Assembly: GCA_013336205.1 (NCBI GenBank)
Contig: JAAXUD010000061.1
Coordinates: 1 to 9,762 of the forward strand
Origin: Lentimicrobium sp.
GTDB taxonomy: Bacteria; Bacteroidota; Bacteroidia; Bacteroidales; Lentimicrobiaceae
DNA length: 9,762 bases
Direction of reading: 5' to 3'
The translations under genes and the position numbers were made by a program. A model generated the notes under the pieces. That model searched no databases and was not told the origin of the DNA. It saw only the letters and a list, made by a program, of their open reading frames with translations. Below, piece by piece: positions 1-6,886 of this stretch (positions are counted from its first letter, which is position 1; each line of letters starts with the position of its first letter).

Positions 1-744
1 CTGATTTATTACCTCATGAAGCAATGGAAAGCAAAAGGAAAAATCACAGGAAATGAATTTATCGTAAAAACAATTGTGACTTCAGAGTTACTGAAAGATA
101 TAGCCCTTAGCCATGGTGTTGAATCTTATGATGTGCTTACGGGATTTAAATATATTGCTGAAATAATAAGAAAACTGGAAGGTATAAAAACCTTTATTGG
201 TGGCGGGGAAGAAAGCTATGGATATCTCGTTGGTGATAGTGTCAGGGACAAAGATGCAGTAATTGCCTGTTGTATGCTTGCCGAGACAGCCGCCTGGGCC
301 AAAGATCAGGGGCTGACAATGTATGAACTGCTGATTGACATTTACTGTGAATACGGATTTTACCTGGAAGACCTGATTTCAATAACTAAAAAAGGAAAAT
401 CCGGAGCAGAGGAAATCCAGCAGATGATGGTTGATTATAGAAATAATCCACCAAAAGTAATCAACGGCCAAAATGTTGTTTTAATTAAGGACTATAAGTC
501 ACAAAAAGAAACCAACCTTGCAACTGGTGAAATATTACCTATTGACCTTCCGAAATCAGATGTTTTGCAATTCTTCCTGGAAAGTGGCAGCAAAATAACT
601 GTGCGTCCATCAGGAACCGAACCAAAAATCAAGTTCTACTTTGGCGTAAAAGGAAAACTCGAAGACAAATCCCGGTTTGAAGCTGTAAACCGTGAAATGG
701 CAGATCAATTGCAGGCTATTATAAGTTCAATGGGACTCAGATAA
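1..744 (+). CDS. Phosphoglucomutase/phosphomannomutase family protein, C-terminal part (5' end outside window)
   Basis: Frame 1 is open from the first base, so the gene starts upstream; the first ATG at 16 is internal. The visible 247 residues hold the last parts of an alpha-D-phosphohexomutase, a cytoplasmic enzyme that moves phosphate between C1 and C6 of hexose phosphates. The sugar-binding loop GGGEESYG lies at about residues 67-74 of the fragment and is followed by a GDSVRDKDAV stretch. The C-terminal phosphate-binding loop RPSGTEPK lies at about 202-209. The form of the sugar loop, with Tyr after GEES and RDKDAV after it, resembles the long PgcA/PGM2-like phosphoglucomutases (usually about 570-600 residues) rather than short GlmM proteins; this is from family knowledge. 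The catalytic serine and metal-binding domain are outside the window. The gene ends 16 bp before a strong hairpin terminator. The glucose versus mannose preference cannot be decided here. Confidence 0.93.
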   Translation: MIYYLMKQWKAKGKITGNEFIVKTIVTSELLKDIALSHGVESYDVLTGFKYIAEIIRKLEGIKTFIGGGEESYGYLVGDSVRDKDAVIACCMLAETAAWAKDQGLTMYELLIDIYCEYGFYLEDLISITKKGKSGAEEIQQMMVDYRNNPPKVINGQNVVLIKDYKSQKETNLATGEILPIDLPKSDVLQFFLESGSKITVRPSGTEPKIKFYFGVKGKLEDKSRFEAVNREMADQLQAIISSMGLR

Positions 745-760
745 GTTGCATCTCTTCAAT

Positions 761-789
761 AAAAAAAGCGGCTGATGGCCGCTTTTTTT
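761..789. terminator. Strong bidirectional intrinsic terminator
   Basis: A perfect 12-bp inverted repeat, AAAAAAAGCGGC (761-772) and GCCGCTTTTTTT (778-789), is separated by a 5-nt loop. The GC-rich core is flanked by an A7 tract on one side and a T7 tract on the other, so the RNA ends in a U-run in either direction. It lies between the convergent phosphohexomutase gene, which ends at 744, and the carbamoyltransferase gene, which ends at 898 on the other strand, and probably terminates both transcripts. For the minus-strand transcript it would sit about 110 nt after the stop codon. Confidence 0.93.
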
Positions 790-897
790 ATTTGATTGAA
801 AAGGATGAGTGCTAAGTAAAATGTCGCATCCAATGTAATGGGAAATTCCACCACTTAAACGGATCTCCACTTTTTACTTTTTACTTTAATCCGAACG

Positions 898-1899
898 CTA
901 GCTTCCTAATGTAGCAACCATCACAGCTTTAATGGTATGCAGACGATTCTCTGCTTCATCAAAAACCAATGACATAGATGATTCAAATACCTCATCGGTA
1001 ACTTCCATTGCTTCAAGCCCGTATTTCTGGAAAATATCTTCCCCTACTGTTGTGTGGCGGTTATGAAAAGCCGGCAAACAATGCAGGAATTTAACTTTTG
1101 GATTTCCTGTTTTCTCAACTGCCTGCATATTAACCTGGTAAGGGCTTAATAATTTGATGCGTTCAGCCCAGACTTCAGCAGGTTCACCCATTGAAACCCA
1201 TACATCAGTATAAAGGAAATCAACACCTTTCACTCCTTCATCCAGGGATTCGGTCAGGGTTATTTTTGCACCGGTTTCTTTTGATATTTCACGACATTGC
1301 GCTACCAGTTCTTCATTAGGCCAGCATGCCTTAGGCGCAGCAGCGCGAAAATCCATACCCATTTTTGCAGCGCCTACCATCAGCGAGTTACCCATATTAT
1401 TTCGGGCATCACCTAAGTAACAGAAAGAAACCTGGTGTAAAGGTTTGTCGCTGTGCTCCATCATGGTAAGAAAATCAGCAAGAATCTGTGTGGGATGAAA
1501 TTCAGTGGTGAGACCGTTCCATACAGGAACACCAGCAAACTTTCCAAGTTCTTCAACCAGTTGCTGACCATAACCTCTGTATTCGATACCATCGTACATA
1601 CGACCCAATACACGGGCGGTGTCTTTCATCGATTCCTTCTTTCCAATCTGAGATCCTGAAGGACCCAGATAAGTAACATGAGCGCCCTGATCAAGCGCTG
1701 CCACCTCGAACGCGCAACGTGTACGGGTTGAATCTTTCTCAAAAATCAGTGCAATGTTCTTGCCTTTTAATTTTTGCTGCTCTGTTCCGGCATATTTTGC
1801 CTCTTTCAGTTCTGCTGAAAGTTTTAATAAGTGCTTTATTTCCTGAGGTGTAAAATCCAGCAATTTTAAAAAATTGCGGTTTCTTAAGTTAAATGCCAT
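898..1899 (-). CDS. arcB: Ornithine carbamoyltransferase (probable catabolic ArcB; ArgF-type)
   Basis: This 333-residue protein is full length for the family. It catalyses carbamoyl phosphate + ornithine = citrulline + phosphate in the cytoplasm, normally as a trimer. Visible motifs are the carbamoyl-phosphate loop STRTR (57-61), HPTQ (135-138), the ornithine-binding DxxxSMG motif (232-238) and HCLP (273-276). The C-terminal part is very like enteric ArgI/ArgF and Pseudomonas-type ArcB. An intact SMG motif argues for true ornithine carbamoyltransferase rather than the N-acetyl- or N-succinylornithine enzymes known from some Bacteroidetes and xanthomonads. The start ATG (1897-1899) gives the expected N-terminus; no Shine-Dalgarno sequence is seen. 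It lies 35 bp downstream of carbamate kinase on the same strand, so co-transcription is likely. That pairing favours a catabolic role (citrulline to carbamoyl phosphate to ATP), but sequence alone does not exclude a biosynthetic one (argF). Confidence 0.94.
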   Translation of the reverse strand: MAFNLRNRNFLKLLDFTPQEIKHLLKLSAELKEAKYAGTEQQKLKGKNIALIFEKDSTRTRCAFEVAALDQGAHVTYLGPSGSQIGKKESMKDTARVLGRMYDGIEYRGYGQQLVEELGKFAGVPVWNGLTTEFHPTQILADFLTMMEHSDKPLHQVSFCYLGDARNNMGNSLMVGAAKMGMDFRAAAPKACWPNEELVAQCREISKETGAKITLTESLDEGVKGVDFLYTDVWVSMGEPAEVWAERIKLLSPYQVNMQAVEKTGNPKVKFLHCLPAFHNRHTTVGEDIFQKYGLEAMEVTDEVFESSMSLVFDEAENRLHTIKAVMVATLGS

Positions 1900-1934
1900 G
1901 ATGGTTTATACTTTAAGGTTTATATTTCTGATTA

Positions 1935-2879
1935 TTAAACGATTACAATCCGGGTTCCCCCATTATCAATACCAAGTTTATCGGCACAAGTGATGATGGC
2001 ATCTTTACCGGTTCCTTCAACGAAACTAATGGCAGCCCTGACTTTAGGAGCCATACTACCTTCAGCAAACTGGCCGTCAGCCAAATGTTTTCTGGCTTCA
2101 GCAATGGTCATCCTGTCAATTGATTTCTCCTGCGGCGTATTGTAGTTGATACAAACTTTAGGAATATCGGTAAGAACAAAAAACTTATCAGCCCTGATCT
2201 GAACTGCCAGCAAAGAAGAAGCAAGATCTTTGTCAATTACAGCGTCAATTCCCTGTAATTTATTTTCCTTCACATAAAACTGGGGAATGCCTCCTCCGCC
2301 GACGGCAATTACAATCTGTCCGGCGCGTGCCAGTGTTTCAATCGACTTTTGATTACTGATAACCAATGGTCGCGGGCTGGCTACTACTTTCCTGTAGCCC
2401 CTGTTTCTTGGGTCGGCTGAAAAAATGGCTCCGGTTTCTGCTGTTATGCGTTCCGATTCTTCTTTGGTATAAAACGGTCCGACAGGCTTGGTAGGGTTGG
2501 CGAATGCCGGGTCGTTTTTATCGACCAGCACCTGGGTAATGATCGAAATAATGTCACGGTCCAGATCATTGGCCATCATCACATTCCGCAATTGTTGTTC
2601 AATAACATAACCAATAAAGCCCTGTGAGTATGCCACAGCTATATCGAGCGGCATATCCGGCAATCCGTAAAGTTTATGACCTGCGGTATTGGAAAGCAGG
2701 ATATTTCCGACCTGAGGTCCGTTTCCGTGAGTAACTACAATATTGTAATCCGCCCTGATCAGCGTTAATAAGTGCTCGGAAGTATTATATGCATTTGACT
2801 CCTGATCATCTATAGTCCCTTTTTGATCACTTCTTAATAATGCATTGCCTCCCAATGCAACAACAGCCAATTTTTTCAT
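1935..2879 (-). CDS. arcC: Carbamate kinase
   Basis: This 314-residue protein has the usual length for carbamate kinase, a cytoplasmic dimer of the amino-acid-kinase fold that transfers phosphate between carbamoyl phosphate and ADP, giving ATP, ammonia and CO2. Visible motifs are the N-terminal VALGGNAL loop (7-14), THGNGPQ (50-56), the family-typical NPTKPVGPFYT segment near 128-138, the AVGGGGIPQ glycine loop, DAVIDKDLASSLLA, LTDIPKVCINY and the C-terminal GSMAPKVRAA and GGTRIVI. The ATG at 2877-2879 places the first beta strand directly at the N-terminus, as expected. It is the first gene of a two-gene unit with the ornithine carbamoyltransferase gene. A well-formed promoter lies 28-58 bp upstream and overlaps inverted repeats. 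No arginine deiminase or antiporter gene is next to it. Confidence 0.96.
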   Translation of the reverse strand: MKKLAVVALGGNALLRSDQKGTIDDQESNAYNTSEHLLTLIRADYNIVVTHGNGPQVGNILLSNTAGHKLYGLPDMPLDIAVAYSQGFIGYVIEQQLRNVMMANDLDRDIISIITQVLVDKNDPAFANPTKPVGPFYTKEESERITAETGAIFSADPRNRGYRKVVASPRPLVISNQKSIETLARAGQIVIAVGGGGIPQFYVKENKLQGIDAVIDKDLASSLLAVQIRADKFFVLTDIPKVCINYNTPQEKSIDRMTIAEARKHLADGQFAEGSMAPKVRAAISFVEGTGKDAIITCADKLGIDNGGTRIVIV

Positions 2880-2906
2880 AACAATTAAAATAGGTTAATT
2901 TTGCTG

Positions 2907-2937
2907 CAAAAGTAAAGACTTTTGGATGATTTCCAAA
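2907..2937 (-). promoter_or_regulatory. Bacteroidetes-type promoter of the arcC-arcB unit
   Basis: Read on the minus strand, the -7 box is TACTTTTG (2907-2914), matching TAnnTTTG, and the -33 box is TTTG (2934-2937). They are separated by 19 bp, in the expected range for the Bacteroidetes primary sigma factor. Transcription would begin around 2900-2903, giving a leader of roughly 20-25 nt before the ATG at 2879. This is the best-formed promoter in the window. Confidence 0.72.
2907..2937. repeat. Two adjacent inverted repeats over the arcC promoter (candidate operator)
   Basis: CAAAAGT (2907-2913) and ACTTTTG (2918-2924) form a perfect 7-bp inverted repeat around a 4-nt spacer and cover the -7 box. 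TTTGGA (2921-2926) and TCCAAA (2932-2937) form a second, 6-bp repeat around 5 nt and cover the -33 box. The two overlap by 4 bp. This layout could be an operator for a dimeric repressor, but the region is AT-rich and a chance origin is possible. It does not match the ArgR box in an obvious way. Confidence 0.4.
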
Positions 2938-3063
2938 TTAACAAAAGAATACTAAAATTTATGTTAATATTCATGTATTGAGATACTTATAATACAGAAT
3001 TCAGGATGGGGTAATTCTCTGACAGGATTTATCCGTTTACTGTTTCACGTTCGGGGCATTCAT

Positions 3064-3071
3064 TACCTTTG
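3064..3071 (+). promoter_or_regulatory. -7 promoter box of the EamA transporter gene
   Basis: TACCTTTG matches the Bacteroidetes -7 consensus TAnnTTTG and ends only 4 nt before the ATG at 3076. If transcription starts the usual 4-6 nt after the box, the mRNA would begin at or next to the start codon. The -33 element is weak: a TGTTTC stretch near 3041-3046 lies at about the right distance. Confidence 0.55.
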
Positions 3072-3075
3072 TACA

Positions 3076-3963
3076 ATGAAGAAACAGAATAAAGCGCTGA
3101 TACTAGCGCTGGCTGCTGTGCTATTGTGGTCAACTATAGGATCAGCATTTAAAATTACACTCGGATACATAAACTTCACCCAGGTCCTGTTGTATTCTTC
3201 CTTAGTGGCCGTTATTTTTCTTGGTACTTTAATAACAGTAACAGGAAAATTAAGCACTATTCTAAAAGTCAGCCTGAAATCAATTTTAGCCTCTGCGGTA
3301 ATGGGATTTCTTAATCCCTTTGCCTATTACCTAATTCTGCTGAAAGCCTATTCATTGCTTCAGGCTCAGGAAGCAGTCGCTTTGAACTATACATGGCCCA
3401 TGATCCTGGTTCTGCTTTCTGCTGTTTTTCTCAGACATAAGATCTCCTGGATCAATATAATATCATTAATAATCAGTTTCTCTGGAACTGTAATAATAGC
3501 TACGAAAGGAAACTTTTCTGATGTACAACTCTCTGATCACCTTGGCGTCGGGCTGGCGCTTTCGAGCGCATTCTTTTGGGCTGCTTATTGGCTGCTTAAC
3601 TTAAAAGATAAGCGGGCAACTGAAGAAAAACTATTTTTGAACTTTGTGTTTGGGTTTATTTACACGTTAATATATTGTGTGTTCACAAAGAATCTGACTT
3701 TCCCCGGACCAGAAGCAACAATAGGAGTTATCTATATCGGCTTGTTTGAAATGGGTATAACATTTGTACTATGGCTTAATGCTTTAAAGAATGCAGAAAA
3801 CACAGCTAAAGTCAGCAATCTCGTGTATCTCTCACCCTTTTTATCACTATTGTTTGTTTCAGTAGCTGTAGGTGAAAAAATACTGGTATCAACCTTTGCA
3901 GGTTTGATACTTATAATCGGAGGAATTCTTATACAGCAGATGGCAGCTAAAGCCAGGCAATAA
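3076..3963 (+). CDS. EamA/DMT-family membrane transporter
   Basis: This 295-residue, strongly hydrophobic protein has about ten predicted membrane helices in two five-helix halves, the layout of EamA (drug/metabolite transporter) proteins of the inner membrane. Approximate helices are 7-26, 33-54, 66-88, 97-118, 124-143, 155-174, 187-205, 215-236, 246-265 and 270-290. Family-like segments include the first-helix region with LLWSTIGSAFK, an NYTWPMILVLLSAVFL fourth helix and the second-half stretch VSNLVYLSPFLSLLF, followed by GEK and a last helix. Proteins of this family export or import amino acids, sugars or other small metabolites; the substrate cannot be told from sequence. The start ATG gives a short basic N-terminus (MKKQNK) before helix 1. 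It is divergent from arcC, and no functional link to arginine metabolism is shown by the sequence. The gene appears monocistronic and ends at a weak terminator-like hairpin. Confidence 0.9.
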   Translation: MKKQNKALILALAAVLLWSTIGSAFKITLGYINFTQVLLYSSLVAVIFLGTLITVTGKLSTILKVSLKSILASAVMGFLNPFAYYLILLKAYSLLQAQEAVALNYTWPMILVLLSAVFLRHKISWINIISLIISFSGTVIIATKGNFSDVQLSDHLGVGLALSSAFFWAAYWLLNLKDKRATEEKLFLNFVFGFIYTLIYCVFTKNLTFPGPEATIGVIYIGLFEMGITFVLWLNALKNAENTAKVSNLVYLSPFLSLLFVSVAVGEKILVSTFAGLILIIGGILIQQMAAKARQ

Positions 3964-3996
3964 AAATCAAGAACAGATTACCTGTTGCGATTTTTT
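3962..3996. terminator. Probable weak bidirectional terminator
   Basis: AAAAATC (3962-3968) pairs with GATTTTT (3989-3995), and AACAG (3972-3976) pairs with CTGTT (3982-3986) around a 5-nt loop, leaving a small 3/2-nt internal bulge. The right side runs into six T residues. It overlaps the stop codon of the transporter gene and lies 27 bp beyond the end of the convergent hybrid kinase gene, so it could serve both. The stem is AT-rich and interrupted, hence modest confidence. Confidence 0.5.
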
Positions 3997-4022
3997 GTGG
4001 CACTCAGATTGGGCAGGATAAG

Positions 4023-6845
4023 TTAAAGATACTTGCTGATTGTCTGAAGCAACAAGGATGGTCTGATTGGTTTAGCCAGATAATCATCGCAGCCAGCTTC
4101 CTGACTTTTTAATTTCTCTCCAATCATTGCAAAAGCTGTCTGAGCTATTACAGGCAGGTCGGCGCGCATAAGTTTAATTTGTTTCGTTACTTCGTAACCA
4201 TCAATGCCGGCAAGTTGGACATCCATCAGGACCAGGTCTAATTTTTGACCATTTTCAACTAAGGCAATCGCTTCCTCACCCTGCTTAACCCAAATCAGAT
4301 TTGCCCCTGACCTGCGTAATGTGGCGGCCAGAAACTGGTAATTCGATTCAACATCCTCAACTATCAAAATGGTTTTACCTATCCATTTATCTGTGGTTGA
4401 TGCGATATTCTCAATCTGAATATTTTCCATTTCCTTCTCTTTCCTGAGCGCTGATATTGGTATTACAATTGTAAATATTGAACCTTGAGGCAGGTTTGAT
4501 TTATATTGCACTTCACCATTAAGCAAAGTTACAATCTTTTTTACAATATTCAGCCCAACGCCCATTCCCATATATTTTCTATTAATATTATCATCGCCTT
4601 GTCTGAACAATTCAAAAATAAAATCAATCTTATCTTCTGGGATTCCCGGCCCGGTATCTTTTACAATAAATGAGACGGTATTCAGCCCTGTTTGTTCATA
4701 GCTAATTTCTACGTATCCGCTATCTGTAAATTTAAAGGCATTGATCAGTAATTGATTTAAAACCTGTTTAAGTTGTTCCTGATCTGAATAAAGTGTCATC
4801 TGCCCTGATTGAGAAGGCTTTATTTGTCTGAATTCTACACCTGCTTTTGCAATCCTGATTTTCGCCTGTTGAACAATGCTGTCCATAAATTTATCAATCC
4901 CGAACGATGAACAATTTAATGACAAAGAGCCTGACTCAATTTTAGAAATATCAATGATGTTATTAAACTGATTTAAAAGGCTGACTGAGTTTTCAAATAT
5001 CTGCTCACTGAACTTTATCCTATCCTTATCGGATTGACCTGGTTCTGAAAGCAATGAAGCAAAACCTACTATTGCATTTAAAGGAGTGCGCACCTCATGA
5101 GAGATATTAGTTAAGAATGCCGTTTTTAGCTTGTTTGATTCTTCTGCTTTTCGCTTTGCCTTTGAAATTTCTTCTGCAGCATTGCGCTCAATGGTGATAT
5201 CCCTTACAAACGCTCCGACATTAACACTCCCGTTAAATCTTGCCGGAAAAAGAGAAAGTTGCAGAACCTTCAACTTACCTGACCTGGTTTTAATCCTTCC
5301 ATCATTCAACAAGGAAATATTATTATCAAATGAAGCTATTATCCTTACAAATGCTTTCTTCAGACGTAAAAGGTATTGATCATCTTTATGCTTCAGGTCT
5401 TCAAGTTCGTATTGCAAATCCCAGATTGGTTTGCCAATGGCTTCTGATGCGGATATCATTGAAATCTCTGCCATTGCCGGGTTCCACTCTATTATAAATC
5501 CGTCCCTGTCTATTATCACAATTCCTTCCGTTGACTGCTCAACCAGACTTCTGAATTTCAATTCACTTTCCCGCAGTCTATCTGCTCCTCTTTTATTGTC
5601 AATCGCAATTGCAATCTGATTTGAAACAAACTGAAGTATATTCAGATCAGAATCTATAACAGCATTTTCATTTTCAAAGTTTTCAAGCACTAAAGCGCCG
5701 AATATCTGCTTTTGTATTTTTAATGGAATCCCCATCCATACCTTAAGTTCCTGGCTTACAGTATCAATCTCTCCTGAGAATTGGAGTGCATCTATTTCTG
5801 ACCTTTTAAGTAAAATGGAAGTTTCTCTTTTTATAACCAATTCGGACAATGATCTCCTGAGTAACTTTTTGTCAGAATCTATGCTTTTTATTGAGGAAAA
5901 AATTACTTCACTTCTATCCGAATCCTGATCAAACAGAACAACACTCAGCCCCGAGGTATCTATAATCCTTTCAAGTTCACTAACTATCGCTTTCAGCAAA
6001 TTTTGTAAATTATCCGTATTCATGGCCGCATTGGCAATATTGTATGCTACTTCCTGAATACGCTCACTTTTTAACCTGGCCGAAATATCTTCAGTGATTT
6101 CTATAAAACCAGATACATTTCCATTGCCATCAAAGGAAGGAAATGTTCTGACCTGAACTTCAAATACCGATTTATCTGAACGAATTCCATAGGTCAGACT
6201 TTCCCGTGGTGTAATATTCTGCTGAAAAGTTTGTTCGCCGGTACATGGACAAGACATCAGCTGTGTATCGTATAAATCACAGCACTTCATACCTTGAAAA
6301 TCTTTCGGATCGCGCTGAAACATCCTGCCCTGAGCCTCATTCACCATTATAATTTTAAAATCTTTGTCTAACCTGGTGAATCCGATTCCTATATTCTCGA
6401 CAAGGGTTCTGTAGTTTTCTTCTGATTTTGTAAGTGCAATTTCGGCCTGTACTCTTCGCAGTTCATCCTGCATTCGCAAAATAGCAGTGTTTACCGACAT
6501 CGCCAGACGAACATAATGATCAGGTAACTTGAGGATATAGTCATCAAGGCCAATTTTCATGGCCAACACAGCAATCTCTTCACTTCCGGTTCCTGTAAAC
6601 ATAATAACCGGGAGAAGCGGTTTGATTGTTTTAATTTTTATAAGAACCTCAATTCCATTTGTCCACCGTAATTGGTAATCGGTAATAACAATATCAAAAT
6701 CAAGCCGGGACAGCGCATTATCAAATCCTGAACTATCAATTATTTCCTCAACGTCGATGATGAACAGTTTCCTGAGCTCCCTGATGATAAGAATACGATC
6801 GTCGGGATTGTCATCAATCAGTAAAACTTTTAACAAATCAGGCAT
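4023..6845 (-). CDS. Hybrid sensor histidine kinase, REC-PAS-GAF-PAS-HisKA-HATPase-REC
   Basis: This 940-residue protein has no transmembrane segment or signal peptide, so it is probably cytoplasmic. Domains in order: an N-terminal receiver (about 5-122) with acidic D11/D12, phosphoacceptor D56, T84 and K106; a helical linker; PAS (about 140-257) holding a cysteine cluster C188, C189, C199, C201; GAF (about 262-418); PAS (about 428-553, with WNPA at 454-457); a coiled coil; HisKA with H583 in NISHEVRTPLN; HATPase_c with N702, DTGPGIP (730-736) and GMGVGL (760-765); and a C-terminal receiver (about 824-938) with E830/D831, D875, T903 and K925. All catalytic residues expected for kinase and receivers are present. 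The start ATG at 6843-6845 places the first receiver strand correctly. It lies 41 bp downstream of another kinase gene on the same strand. The N-terminal receiver could accept phosphate from that partner and control this kinase. No DNA-binding output domain is present; the signal and target are unknown. Confidence 0.95.
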   Translation of the reverse strand: MPDLLKVLLIDDNPDDRILIIRELRKLFIIDVEEIIDSSGFDNALSRLDFDIVITDYQLRWTNGIEVLIKIKTIKPLLPVIMFTGTGSEEIAVLAMKIGLDDYILKLPDHYVRLAMSVNTAILRMQDELRRVQAEIALTKSEENYRTLVENIGIGFTRLDKDFKIIMVNEAQGRMFQRDPKDFQGMKCCDLYDTQLMSCPCTGEQTFQQNITPRESLTYGIRSDKSVFEVQVRTFPSFDGNGNVSGFIEITEDISARLKSERIQEVAYNIANAAMNTDNLQNLLKAIVSELERIIDTSGLSVVLFDQDSDRSEVIFSSIKSIDSDKKLLRRSLSELVIKRETSILLKRSEIDALQFSGEIDTVSQELKVWMGIPLKIQKQIFGALVLENFENENAVIDSDLNILQFVSNQIAIAIDNKRGADRLRESELKFRSLVEQSTEGIVIIDRDGFIIEWNPAMAEISMISASEAIGKPIWDLQYELEDLKHKDDQYLLRLKKAFVRIIASFDNNISLLNDGRIKTRSGKLKVLQLSLFPARFNGSVNVGAFVRDITIERNAAEEISKAKRKAEESNKLKTAFLTNISHEVRTPLNAIVGFASLLSEPGQSDKDRIKFSEQIFENSVSLLNQFNNIIDISKIESGSLSLNCSSFGIDKFMDSIVQQAKIRIAKAGVEFRQIKPSQSGQMTLYSDQEQLKQVLNQLLINAFKFTDSGYVEISYEQTGLNTVSFIVKDTGPGIPEDKIDFIFELFRQGDDNINRKYMGMGVGLNIVKKIVTLLNGEVQYKSNLPQGSIFTIVIPISALRKEKEMENIQIENIASTTDKWIGKTILIVEDVESNYQFLAATLRRSGANLIWVKQGEEAIALVENGQKLDLVLMDVQLAGIDGYEVTKQIKLMRADLPVIAQTAFAMIGEKLKSQEAGCDDYLAKPIRPSLLLQTISKYL

Positions 6846-6886
6846 TATTTCATTTTTTAATCAATCTTCCCTTTAATCTTGATTTA

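Noticed and set aside
869..888. Short direct repeat TTTTTAC-TTTTTAC downstream of the carbamoyltransferase gene
   Set aside because: Two 7-bp units in AT-rich intergenic DNA; no further copies, no hairpin and no coding or structural meaning apparent.
1453..1659. 68-codon open frame on the plus strand
   Set aside because: It lies wholly inside the ornithine carbamoyltransferase gene on the opposite strand, shows no recognisable domain, and the minus-strand protein there is conserved through this region (HPTQ and [19 protein letters not shown]).
2960..2985. Possible ArgR box near the TGAAT half-site upstream of arcC (minus strand ATGAATATTAACAT)
   Set aside because: Only one half-site is good; the second half of the palindrome is missing, and it is about 35 bp above the -33 box, so regulation by ArgR cannot be supported.
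3063..3257. 64-codon minus-strand open frame opposite the transporter start
   Set aside because: It is antisense to the first helices of the EamA protein, has no family features and no promoter of its own.
5131..5619. Two plus-strand open frames (5131-5379 and 5431-5619)
   Set aside because: Both are shadows within the hybrid kinase gene; their translations are low in complexity and the kinase reading frame is intact through the region.
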